A DNA stretch of 64,000 bases from Symbiodinium natans (lineage: Eukaryota; Sar; Dinophyceae; Suessiales; Symbiodiniaceae), in assembly GCA_905221605.1 (NCBI GenBank), contig CAJNDS010002734.1, positions 901,779 through 965,778 of the forward strand, in the 5' to 3' direction. The position numbers and the translations under genes were made by a program. Below are positions 1 to 9,710 of the stretch, piece after piece. Position 1 is the stretch's first letter, and every line of letters begins with the position of its first letter. The notes beneath the pieces were generated by a model. That model ran no database searches and had not been told where the DNA came from. It worked only from the letters and a program-made list of their open reading frames with translations.

Positions 1-425
1 CTCAACCCCAGCCCCCCAGCCCTCAGCCCCTCAGCCTCAGCCTGGAACGGCATCCCCCACGCAAGAGTCTTGTCGGGGATGGCGTTGCCACCCCCCCCCC
101 CCCCCCCCCAAACACCCAAGCAAAGTATGTGCGCGCGCACCCCACCCCCACCCCCCACCCCCCCCAAACACCCAAGCAAAAGAAGGTGCGCGCGCGCGCG
201 TCTGCACCTTCCAAGCAAAATTGTGTGTGCGCGCGCATGCTGCGCCTGGCAAACAAAGGTGCGCGCGCGCGCGCACCTGCGCATCCCCAGCCCCAGTCCC
301 TCACCCAAAAACCAGAGTTGAACAAGAACAGCAAAAAGCCCAAAACCCTTCAAAACCCCCTAAAACCCCGGACCCACCCTAGACAATTTCTATTAACCCT
401 AAACCCAGTCCTTCCCAGGCAGCAG
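1..425. repeat. GC-rich dispersed repeat, copy 1
   Basis: A C-rich stretch beginning with a run of 'cctcagccc' units, then GGAACGGCATCCCC, a GGGGATGGCRTTGCC core, poly-C, CA/CG-rich purine-pyrimidine alternation and an 'aaaaccccggaccca' tail. The same order of blocks recurs at 23554-23905, so this is a dispersed repeat about 0.35-0.4 kb long. The left edge is cut by the window. Open frames across it are low-complexity and not credible genes. Confidence 0.7.
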
Positions 426-803
426 TCACGGTGAGCAGCCCTTCCTGCCCTTCAGCTGTGAATCAGAGTGCTGCGGCATCTTCGCGACTCCAGTCAGCTG
501 TGCCTGGTGCTGCAGCATCTTCTCGACTCCGGGCCTCCTTGGCTTCATCCGGCAAGCTTTTTTCAGGTGCTGTTGCTTCTTTGGCGTTGCTCCCGAACTC
601 CACACCCTCGCTTCTCCCGTGAATGTCCCAAGGAGCCAGATGAGGTGGGCGCGACTGCAAAGCCCGTTGGCAGGCGTGATGCCTTCGAGGCGGCTCAGTC
701 TGTACCTAGGTCGCATGCGTCTGTTATTTGCGTTTTGAGAAGCACAGAAACAACGAGTGATACTACGCGCGGTACTTGTAATTTTCACTCCTGCGATCAA
801 CTC
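426..803. other. No confident gene; short internal duplication
   Basis: Two related blocks near 468-492 and 508-532 (GTGCTGCRGCATCTTC core, about 40 bp apart) form a small tandem duplication. Upstream exons of the WW-domain gene may lie here, but none could be recognised. Confidence 0.35.
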
Positions 804-1784
804 AGGCACGGGTGCGGTTGCGTCAGGCCCTGGGGCTCCTGGAGGCGGCCATCCAGGAGCGGCCGGCACAGCCGCCAGAGACGGAGGTGGCAGCGGAGGT
901 GAAGGACAAGGTAAAAAGCAACCGGTGCCGGCGGAGGGCTCGGTGCCGGCAGCGGTGGGGATGCCCGACAGAGTGGAGAAGGAGGGCATGATGGTAGGTG
1001 AGGAGATGAGGCCTTACATCTTCCCACACTCAACCGCGCGGGCGTTGGAGGAGGCTGATCCCTTGCAATCTATTTTCTTTTGGCAGGGCTCTTTGGCATT
1101 GGGTTTAGGCTTGGGTTGTAAGCATACCCTATAGGGCTCCTGACCCTTTTCAGTGTCACAAACACATTTTCGCGATGGAGTCAGGTGGACGTGGGAGAAG
1201 GCTGGACGGCGGTGCGCGCCACGGACCAGAGTGTCTACTTCTATCACAAGCTGGGACGCTGCTACTCTTTCTTCCGCCCGACCATGTCCGACTCTTGCCA
1301 GTAATTGAAGCACGTTATTTCGTGCGATGTGAAATATTTACTTGTGGGATTACCCACAATAACAACCGCGACATGCTTAGGTGCAGCCCAGAGTCATCGA
1401 GGGTGAGTCCGCCGTGCATCCGTGGCAACGCTGGTATCAACTCGGAGAGCCTCTGGATGACTCCAAGGCTCTGGCCTTTGATCCCACTTCTGGGCTGGTT
1501 CGGCCGTGGCTGCAGCTAGAGCCACAGCAGAATGACAATTAGTTTTGTGGCGGGTTTCCTTTGTTGGTTGTTTAGGGTTCGAATGGTAGTTTTGAGTTCA
1601 GGGTTTCGGGTTTAGGGTAGGCTTTGGACTTGGGCATTTGTTCTTTATTTGTGGCTTTGGGGGTCCAGTGCTCCAGGCTCCTCTCGTGGAGTTGGCGGCT
1701 GCAGCGGAGAGGGCGGCCAAGCGGAAGGCGCAGGAGGAGGAGGAGAAGAAGAAGAAGTCCACGCGCCGGCGGAAGAAGAATTAA
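804..1784 (+). CDS. WW-domain-like multi-exon protein (3' part)
   Basis: Four exons can be read: 804-910 (acceptor CTCAG, donor GTAAAA), about 1185-1295, 1381 to about 1527 (acceptor CTTAG) and 1677-1784 (stop TAA at 1782-1784). Exon 2 encodes GEGWTAVRATDQSVYFYHK followed by a Tyr-Ser-Phe-Phe-Arg-Pro end. This has the W-x(about 20)-aromatic-x2-P spacing of a WW domain, a proline-ligand binding module, with the second Trp replaced by Phe. Exon 1 is predicted helical. The last exon ends in an alanine/glutamate helix and a very basic Lys/Arg tail that could be a nuclear signal. A TTTAGGG-like array at 1572-1620 lies between exons 3 and 4. The 5' end is not identified. The WW call is moderate and the cellular role is unknown. 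Confidence 0.5.
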
Positions 1785-2677
1785 AAATAGTGATTGAGGT
1801 GAGTTCTCTCACAATGAAATATGACAAGAACCTAACCCCCCAATGCCCCACTTCTACAATTAGGAACGTCGCAGATCAACAAATTCGAGAGCAACACAAG
1901 TCTTGAACCGTAAACAGTAAACCCGGGCCCCGAGACACACAAACCCGGACCCTGACACAGAAACTTAGTTCATATCTCTGAGTCCTCCTTACATATAAAC
2001 TTGTTAATCGCTTCTTTACATACTTCGCGATTGCAGGCTGCCACCGTCGCCCCTTGCTGCTGCCACATTGTCATGCAAGCCGAGGTGGTCTGGGGGGGGG
2101 GGGAGGGGAGTGGTAGCTTGGAGCCTGCGCTTTGCCGTCCCATTCGTGATTCGCAATTCCAGCAACTCGGAGCCCGCAACCCGTGTCCACAAGCCTAGTT
2201 TTCTGTGTCTTTGCCAGGTGACGATGCTGGCCACGAGTTGTGGCCGCCAGCAGGGGGCCTCATTTCATGCGCCCGAAGTGTTTCAGGTCTCGGGTTTAAG
2301 GCATCAGGCGTGTTCAGAGTCACACTGCGTGATATGCTGCAAGCAAAGACATGCTTCGAGTTTAAAGGGGAACGCCTCTGCAAGGTCGTAGTTTTGCGCT
2401 TGAGGTTTACAGTTTAGGGTTTGGGATCCATAGGTCTCCTGGTTGTGCGCGTGCGAAAGGTGATAAGTGACATATCAGAGTTTTCGGGCGGTTGCGCCTG
2501 CAGAAGGTGATAACACTTATATAGCATGGCTTGAGGGTGAGAGTGCACATGCTACTGTTGTGGGGTTCCTGCTTGTTTTGCGAAGCAGTCCAAGCAGCAC
2601 CGCAGAGGATTCAGCATCTAGCCCATCGTTGGCCACAGTCCACGGTGAAACAGTGCGGGTTACTGCGAATTCTAGCT
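1785..2677. other. Intergenic, no supported gene
   Basis: Short frames only. It contains a poly-G run near 2092-2106, TTTAGGG-like fragments near 2405-2425, and at about 2489-2512 a GCGCCTGCAGAAGGTGATA motif that recurs on the opposite strand in the 27.1-28.4 kb minisatellite. Confidence 0.4.
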
Positions 2678-3769
2678 CTAGGCCGCTTGGCAGCCTTCCA
2701 GTCTTCCGATCATGTCCCGTTTAACTGCGGCAAACTCCTCCTTGTCAAGAATCCCATCCTTGTGCCACAGAACTGCATCTTTGAGAGAGCAATCTTGCAA
2801 GGGATGCATGGTCGAAGCACGTAGTGCAGGCAGTGGAGCCGAGTCTGATGTCTTCGTTCTGCACCTTCTCCTTACTGATGCTTTGTCGGGATCGCTTGGG
2901 TCTTTGTGTTGGTTCTTCTCTAAACCTGAGCTGGCACGGGGAGTCTCGTGGCCGGCAAGACGACGTTGTGTCGACAAGTAGTCTGCGACGCGTCCACGCT
3001 CCTGAAGCAGGTACTTGTGGATGTCCCTGACGGTAAGCTTCCCGTAAGCTAAATGAGTCTTGATGCTGGATTGAGAGTGTCTTGCGAATTTCATGCTCAT
3101 TGAGAGAGAGACCCCCTCCCCCATTAACATGGTAATCTTTGTACTTCTCCCACTGTGGGTGCGAAGTTGCTTCCAGCACTTGGCAGCGCCGGGATGGGTT
3201 GAGCAGAAAGCTTCCGCTGCCTTCCGCACAGCAGACCACACTGCATGGTACCCCAGATGAGGTCTTTGTATTTTTTTCTTCTTGTATGTGCTTTGCCGGC
3301 ACGGAAAAAGTCGACCGGCTTTGGGGAGCACGTACTTCTCATGCCTTGTCCGAGCCCCGTTTTGATTCACTTTCACTGTTCTGCTGACAGTCACCCCCTC
3401 GCCCAGCCACATTCGCAAGAGGCTAGCCTGCTCTGGCATGATGGGCACATCTCCTGGAGATTTGCCGCGCCCTTTTTCTTTTGGGATGCGGATAAACGGA
3501 GGGTTGGCCTGGAGATAGATGTCTTCTCGACGGAGCATTGCAGCCTCCGACGCACGAAGTGCGAAAAGACATGTCAGCGCCACCAAGATATACATCTTCG
3601 GTCCTTGATGCTTCAGCAAAAACTGTAGCCAAGCGTCCCAGGACTCCGGTGAAAGTGCCACGGCAGACCCGATCTCTCGCCTAGGCTGGAGCCTCGACGA
3701 GGGCTTCTTGCGTGGCGCGCTCCATGTTTTGCGTGGGCAGCACCAGACCAGCAAGAACAGAAAGAGCAC
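2678..3769 (-). CDS. Tyrosine recombinase/integrase with SHOCT-like tail
   Basis: A 363-residue frame. The C-terminal catalytic domain of the tyrosine recombinase (phage integrase/Cre-like) family is visible: Arg72 in FALRASEAAML (box I), a Lys-rich hairpin near 97-103, His205 and Arg208 in LRTHSGRST (H-x2-R, box II), His231 in FARHSQSS and the likely nucleophile Tyr242 in HLAYGK. Such enzymes cut and rejoin DNA through a 3'-phosphotyrosine link without a DNA polymerase. Residues about 325-357 (LWHKDGILDKEEFAAVKRD) resemble a SHOCT motif, a short oligomerisation helix pair. An N-terminal core-binding domain is missing, and the hydrophobic first residues look like translated intron, so an upstream exon is likely. 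On the minus strand a CCCTAAA-type array (3877-3895) lies just upstream. It could belong to a Crypton, DIRS-like or giant element; no reverse transcriptase was seen. Confidence 0.75.
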   Translation of the reverse strand: MLFLFLLVWCCPRKTWSAPRKKPSSRLQPRREIGSAVALSPESWDAWLQFLLKHQGPKMYILVALTCLFALRASEAAMLRREDIYLQANPPFIRIPKEKGRGKSPGDVPIMPEQASLLRMWLGEGVTVSRTVKVNQNGARTRHEKYVLPKAGRLFPCRQSTYKKKKIQRPHLGYHAVWSAVRKAAEAFCSTHPGAAKCWKQLRTHSGRSTKITMLMGEGVSLSMSMKFARHSQSSIKTHLAYGKLTVRDIHKYLLQERGRVADYLSTQRRLAGHETPRASSGLEKNQHKDPSDPDKASVRRRCRTKTSDSAPLPALRASTMHPLQDCSLKDAVLWHKDGILDKEEFAAVKRDMIGRLEGCQAA

Positions 3770-4436
3770 GCCCCAGTTCGCACCATGGCAGGCAGAGGCA
3801 CGTCACGAGTGTAGAAACATCATCAAGATGCTGTGACCTATAACACGTTAGACGAGGCCAGCTAAACAGTCCATGGTAGAGCTTAGGGTTTAGGGCTTCC
3901 GTGTTTAGACAAGACTCCATGACTTCACAGCAGTGCGCAACAAGAATTTGCACACTCGAACCTTTCAGCTTCGTCCCAGCCCACCCTAGTGAGTGCCTAC
4001 TGCTGACCCCCGGCGCCTGGGACATATCGCTTGTCGAGGTAGGCCAAACCAGTGTTTCCCTTAGGCAGAAGTTCAGATTGTGGCTTTGTGTCTGGCTCAT
4101 CACGGCTTCCCGCCTTACCGCAGCTCTTCGCATGCTATACAAATCAAAGGCAACGCTTCATGCCAAAACGCTTTGCCTGTACAACTCCTGCGTGATGCCG
4201 AGTTGTAATGCCAGGCGTCTGGCATCTGCGGCACCGTCACAGAAGACCCGCAATTGCCGAGGACAGTCATGCTGTAGACTGCATTGGCATTGCCTGAGCT
4301 TCGTGTTTAGGCTTCAGAATTTGGGGGCAGCCACCGACAGCACGAAGCATTAGCTTTAAATTACTTCTCCCCTTTTTGAAGCCCGAAACCCTAAACCCAT
4401 CTAAACCCTAAATCCTAAAACGCATAGCGCTGCTGC
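3770..4436. other. Intergenic or intronic, no supported gene
   Basis: Frames on both strands lack recognisable composition or motifs. A TTTAGGG-like array occurs at about 3877-3895 and a CCCTAAA-like array at about 4384-4420, directly ahead of the next coding exon. Confidence 0.4.
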
Positions 4437-6859
4437 GTGTCCACACAGTCGCATGTAGCAGGGCTCTTGCAACAGTTGTCCCGCGAAACAGCACATTTGG
4501 TGTTCAAAATTCCAGGGGCTTTTGCGCACGTCGCCATGATCTCAGACGCAGCGGTCAAAGCTGCTCTGGGTGGCTGGCAGGATGCGCAACATAAAAAGGA
4601 GTGCGATGGCAAGGGGTGCTTTAGGTGTGCCTTCCTTGCCCGGAAGCAGGTGCTGGAGAAGATTCATGCGTGGGTCTCTGCCAAGTTCCATGCCGAGACG
4701 AATACGTGGGGATTGGGCTGCCGTGTCTGTCATGAGGTGTGTGCAAAGGATGTGAGTCTCATGAACATGTACCGAATGGACAAGCACCACTTTGCCAAGT
4801 TCCAAGTTTGCAGCGGTGATCTTCGATTGCAAAGGTTCCAGAAGCATGCGACGTCGCCGTCACATGCTGCTGCGGTTCGTTTCCTGGAAGGCGGCAGGCA
4901 AAAGGCGGTAGAAGGGGACCAGCACTCCTGTCCCAGCCAGGTAGAGTGGTTTTCGGTCCTCGACAGCAAAGATCCCAAGAAGGTGGCCAGGGATAAGAAG
5001 CTGAACGTCATGAGATGGTGCTTGGCATCCGCTTTCAGACGCCAAATGCGGGACTTTGCTCGAGAAGCACTTTGCATCAGCGTCCAGCAGGATGCACGTG
5101 GCAACAGGTTCCTATCGCGATTCAAGATGGTGAACGCCAAGCTGGACATTTTGCAGGGCACGCTCTCTTTGGCCAGGCACAAGGCCACGATTGAGCAACC
5201 GGGTTCTGTCGGCATCCGTAGACGAACCATGCTCGCCTTGGAAAACCTGGCAAACACAAGCCTTCCTCCCACATACAGCTCGGTGAAGCCCGTCTCTGCA
5301 CAGCTCGCTCCTGTGGACCCAACAGTGTACCGGGACATTGTAGCGAAGGTGGAGTGTTTCGCCGCTGATGCAGCAGCGGATGAACAGGTTGCAGGGCGAG
5401 AGTTGAGCTCGGCACTGGTGCTTGCAGGACCTGATCCTCTCCCCTTGCAAGATGTCATGGAGCAGAGTTTGCCGAACCTCAAGGTCATCCAGCGTGATCG
5501 GGCACATGCAGCCCAAAGGACTTCGGGGCATCAGGGTTGGGTGTAGGGTTTATAGGATGATAGGGTTTAGGGTTCGGGCTTAGGGTTTCGCGTGTAGGAT
5601 GATGAGCCGTCCCTGGCAAGCAGACGCGTTCATAGCGAACATAATGCACCATTTCATCGAGAAGCAGAATTCGCCCGCCAAGCTAATCACGCATTGCCCC
5701 AACCTGCAGCAGATCTACGAGGACCTGCGAAAGCGATCCACGGAGGACGTCCAACTTTCCAAGAATGTGCACAGTTTTGCGTACGCCCCGCAACGTTATG
5801 CCTCGGAGTCGCAGGCGCTCTGCCGCATGATCTTGACCATTGACGCAGTTGTGGGGTTGCTAGTTGCTGTGCAAGAGTTACGGCGAGGGACTGCGGAAGC
5901 AGCCGCAGCTCTGGAGACCTTGGCTTTCATTACTACGGAGCGCATGCTTCAACTTGCGCTTTTGGGAGACGCTGCGTTGGAGCAGTACCGCATTGTCGCT
6001 TTTCTAGATAAGAGCGACCTTGACGAAGCGGAGATCCCTCGAGAGCTTGACATGTTCCATGAGAAGTTGGATCGTCTGTTCACAAAGCAACAAGTCCTGG
6101 AGATTCCTGGGTTGACACAGCTGATGCTGCGCAAGTTGGCGGAACCGCGTTCAGTCATGCTGACCAACGGGCAAGCTGTCAATTGGGGAGGGGCAAATGC
6201 TGTGACACCCGCCACGTTGGAGCAATGCCTCGCGAGGATGGTGGCCTACTCCATTCTCTCCCGCCGAACTGGCCTTGCAGAGTTTCCTGACTTTGAGATG
6301 ATGTCAAATTTCCGCGTTTTCAGCTTGCCACAGGATGGTTCGGATGCACAAAAGAAATCCAGCGAGACGGCTCTTTTGCTTGGGCAACTTGCCAAGACCA
6401 TTGGCGTACATGGGCCAACGCTTCAAATGGAGTATGATGATCTTCGTCCCGTGGCCTTGAAGTTTGCACGCAAGGAGGCCTTGGCCAACTTCTTTGCTTG
6501 GAAAAAAGCAATTGAATGCACTGCGAAGCAGCGAGACAGCCACCCTTGTGGATGCCTTGCTGCCGGTCCTTGCCCGCTATGCCTGCTGGTCTTCGTCCTC
6601 CTCGAATGTGGAGCGTGGCTTCTGCATTGCGAAGCAGTCAAAGAATGTGGGGTGTTCGCAGGACGAACACGTCGCCCGGGAAGAGGACTTGCTGATCTTG
6701 AATCAGGACGTCCTGCCACATCTTACCGACGAGCAGCGGACACAGCTTTGCCAGACTGCGGCAAGCATCTGGCGAGACACGTTCCGTCGGGTGCGTGCCA
6801 GTGGTGTCCAGAAGCGAGCCGAGCGTTGGGACAAAGGCTTGTCGAAAAGGCGTGGTTAA
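4437..6859 (+). CDS. hAT-like zinc-finger transposase, frame-shifted
   Basis: Two long exons separated by a roughly 62-nt intron of TTTAGGG repeats (about 5536-5597). Exon 1 (4437-5535) has cysteine pairs (GCFRCAF; GLGCRVCHE) and a downstream FQKHATSPSHAAA, i.e. C-x2-C plus H-x5-H, a BED/TTF-type zinc finger typical of domesticated and active hAT elements. Exon 2 (about 5598-6859) ends with SSSSSNVERGFCIAKQSKN, which resembles the hAT C-terminal dimerisation block (S-x-x-x-ERxFS). The frame changes between about 6500 and 6535. The six-A run at 6502-6507 is the simplest indel site, so this is either an assembly error or a broken copy. Catalytic Asp/Glu residues could not be assigned. A TTTAGGG array follows 6859 at the position where donors are marked elsewhere, so the gene may splice on to 7001. 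hAT assignment is tentative. Confidence 0.55.
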
Positions 6860-7000
6860 GGGTTGAGGGTTTACGGTTCAGGGCTTAGAGTTTAGGATGT
6901 TGTGTTCAGGGCTGTGCGCCAGTTAGACATGACAAAGACGCAGTCAGTGCACCGTAAATTACACTAATTACACTCTGTATTCCGCATTCATTGCCTGCAG

Positions 7001-7966
7001 GAAAGAGAAGACGGGGGAGGCCAGTTTCTTGGAGAAGCGTGCGGCTGCCACTGATGCCTTGCTCACTACACCGGTGCCCACCACATCCGTTAGCGTGGAC
7101 GCCATTTGCGATGCTTTTGCGGATGGACACCGCAAAGAGATGAAGTTCATCGGGGGCAAGTTGCAGAAGCACACGATCGAAGCATATCTACAGGGCCATT
7201 TGCCTGAGGGGCGTGTGGACGAGAATGTGGCAGACCAGGCAGAAGCTTTTCGCGAGAAGTTGCGCCAGGCGCAACGTGAGCGAAACAATCGCACTCGCGT
7301 CGTACAACGACGCACGCTGCAGAAGCAGGACAGAAGTCCCGAAAAAAAGACATATAAAAGTAAGGTAGCAGCTTTACGTTATCTCTTGACGTCTCGTGTT
7401 TGCAGGAAGCGTGGAGGCCCGAACTTTCAGTGCTCGTGCATTCCACCGTCTTGGACCTTGGCTTCCGTATCACAGAGAACCCGTGCGTGACCGAGATGTG
7501 GGAGGCGGACTTGATCATCGTACCGGACCCTCGAAAAGTGGCAGATGATATCCGGTTCATTGCAGGCCTTCGTGGATCTATGCTGTGTGCTGCGGAGTTT
7601 GTTCGCACAAGAGGCTCACATGGTGTGGCAGTGGCTTACTCTAAGGCCATGAGCGTGCAACGGAAGATATATGTCACACCTCGATTCATGGGAGTCCATA
7701 CCGAATGCTGTCGTGCCCTTTTGCAGCTGCTGAGGCTGCAACAGTGCAAGTGGACGCCACTGTCACGGCAACAAGTGGCCACTATCATGGGTGCAAGGCT
7801 GGATGCCAAAAGGCTGAACCAGACCATAGTGCTGTGCGAGGAAGACGAAGCACAGGAATATCAGGTCTTGAAGCACGTGTTGAACATGCAGCGTGCCTTG
7901 GCCAGTCCCTGCTTCGTTCAGGAAGACTCATCTCGCTCTCGCACGGGCCTCGCCGCAGGCTTTTGA
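7001..7966 (+). CDS. Unknown protein, two exons, transposase-linked
   Basis: Exon 7001-7359 follows a CTGCAG acceptor. A GTAAGG donor at 7360 and a TTTGCAG acceptor near 7405 define a short intron (about 46-50 nt). The second exon runs to the TGA at 7964-7966. Exon 1 encodes a charged, helical segment rich in Lys, Arg and Glu. Exon 2 encodes a mixed alpha/beta segment (LSVLVHSTVLDLGF; EADLIIVPDPRKVADDIRF; KIYVTPRFMGVHTECC) with no motif I recognise. It may be the 3' half of the transposase gene immediately upstream, given spacing and the TTTAGGG array between them, or a separate passenger gene of the same element. The exact splice phase is unresolved. Confidence 0.5.
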
Positions 7967-8413
7967 AGTAGAGCGAGCAGCTTGCGGTGTACAGCTTCAC
8001 TCCATGCCGGCAGCGCTGCCAAGTGGAGTGTGTGGGTGTTTTGAGCGCGCTGCGCGCTCAATGTCTATCGTACCATGGGGCTTTGTTTCTGTATGCTTGG
8101 GCTGGGGAGAGGATGCCAAAAATCAGCAAGTCAGTGCATGCTTTGGCGCATCACTCCTGCAGATGTGTTTACTTTGCCTCTTCAATCATGTTGAGCCTCA
8201 TCTCTTGCAGGACGGACCCCTTCGGCGGCTGCTACAAGCCAGTTGCTTAGACAGAGACAGATGTCGTCATGTCTTTCAAAGTGTTCGATTGTCTTGAACC
8301 GCTTAAGTGTAAAGCGTGTCAAGGGCTGAGATCCTTTGAACCGGTTCCCAGGCCTCTCGGATAGCTGTTAGCAAGCTAAAAACTCTTTACAAATCATCTC
8401 AGAAAGAAAATTC
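7967..8413. other. No supported gene
   Basis: Possible 3' untranslated or intergenic DNA. A self-complementary GAGCGCGCTGCGCGCTC lies at about 8042-8058. No coding frame is convincing. Confidence 0.4.
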
Positions 8414-8516
8414 CATGTTGTGAGCTGTTCAGGTGTAAAAAAGTGTCTTTCGCTATGATGCGCGCGCGCGCGCATCATAGCGAAAGACACTGTTCTACGC
8501 CTGAACAGCTCACGAC
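8414..8516. repeat. Near-perfect 103-bp palindrome
   Basis: Left arm 8414-8465 and right arm 8466-8516 are reverse complements with about five mismatches and no spacer. The dyad centre is a CG-alternating run (GCGCGCGCGCGC). Arm landmarks are CATGTTGTGAGCTGTTCAGG on the left and its complement on the right, both containing AGTGTCTTTCGCTATGATG. It could form a cruciform or be a compact miniature element. Confidence 0.9.
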
Positions 8517-8554
8517 ATGGCCGGAAGCTCGGGCTCAGACCGATTTCGTGTATC

Positions 8555-8599
8555 TAAAATAATACGACAATAGGAGATCCTTGTTGACGTATTATTTTA
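8555..8599. repeat. AT-rich hairpin next to the palindrome
   Basis: TAAAATAATACG (8555-8566) and CGTATTATTTTA (8588-8599) are a perfect 12-bp inverted pair around a 21-nt loop. An outer CAGACC/GGTCTG pair (8536-8541, 8602-8607) extends the dyad. Confidence 0.75.
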
Positions 8600-8984
8600 T
8601 AGGTCTGGTTGGCACATATAGGTAAGGCGTCGTGCAGGGGCAGGGGGTTGACAACAGATCGTTCGCGCTGCTGTGAGCCTTTGAACTATTTCGTCTTGGA
8701 CGTTTGCGCACTTACAATAGTTCTTTTTGTGACCCAGCAATCTTAACAGAGCCTTCCAGGATACATGTGGTCCATGTGGTATCAACAAAAGCATTGGGGC
8801 CTTACGCAAATGTTCTGCGTTTCCCGTGCGAGGTGACCGGGTGATGTCGTCAGCAAATGCCTGGATCTGTCTGGGGCCCCAGAATTTTCCTTAGAAATTT
8901 GGGTGGTTCCAAGAAATTGGCCTGGATTCTCTGGGTGGCAGTTTCGAGCAGCTTTGGAAGGATTTGGAGGCCTCTGAGGGTTTG

Positions 8985-9215
8985 GGGGGGCGGGGGGGGC
9001 GGGGGGGGGGGCCCCGCTCGACTCTCCTCGACTTGCCTGGCTGCCCCTCGACTCTCCTCGACTCTTGCTTGTTGCCCTCGACTCTCGTTCGCTTCCCGGC
9101 CTCTTGCCCGCCTCTTGCCCGCCCATTCCCCCTCGACTCTCCTCGACTTCCCTGGTCCCGCCTCGACTCTCCTCGACTCTTGCCCTCCCCCCTCGACTCT
9201 CCTCGATTCTCCTGG
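8985..9215. repeat. Poly-G tract and CCTCGACTCT minisatellite
   Basis: A G-rich run (8985-9013) is followed by at least ten irregular copies of CCTCGACTCTCCTCGACT-type units up to about 9210. Long frames through the block are repeat-driven. Confidence 0.8.
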
Positions 9216-9486
9216 CTGGCCGTGGCCCTTCTGGGGCTGCCTTGTGCTCAGCTCAGGTGCTGGAGCGCCGCCTGTGGCCTGCAGCAGCTGGCCCAGAGGT
9301 TTTTGCGAAATCTTTGACGGTTGGTGGGATTTGGGAGGGTTTGAGTCGTTTGCTGACGGCTGTGGGTTCTGCTGGTGACACATGGCGGTTGTCAGGAAAG
9401 CTTTGCAGTCTGTGGCACGTTATGTATTTGTTTCTGCCGGCTCTGCTGCCCACAGCAGCTCCTATGTTCAGACATCTTGTAACACG

Positions 9487-9573
9487 GGGTTTAGGGCTCA
9501 GGGTTTAGGGTTTAGGGTTTAGGGTTCAGGGTTCAGGGTTTAGGGTTTAGGGGTCAGGGTTTAGGGTTTAGGG
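9487..9573. repeat. Interstitial TTTAGGG array
   Basis: About eleven TTTAGGG units with TTCAGGG and GGGGTCA variants, upstream of the first methyltransferase. Confidence 0.85.
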
Positions 9574-9710
9574 TGCAAGAAGGGGACCCCCCGTCAGAGG
9601 TATCTTAGAGCATGTTTCGCAGCTTCGCACTTGTGAAGAGTTTTGAGCAACACTAATCAGCTGTGCTGCCTCCACTCACTCTTTGCGGGTTGCCATAGAG
9701 TCCTGTCTCC

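Noticed and set aside
426..989. 187-residue minus-strand open frame
   Set aside because: Low-complexity, no motif, and overlaps better supported plus-strand exons of the WW-domain gene.
4730..5488. 252-residue minus-strand open frame
   Set aside because: Antisense shadow of the transposase exon, without motifs of its own.
8850..9383. Long frames on both strands through the CCTCGACTCT block
   Set aside because: Length follows from the minisatellite; composition is Pro/Ser or Arg/Gly-Glu repeats only.
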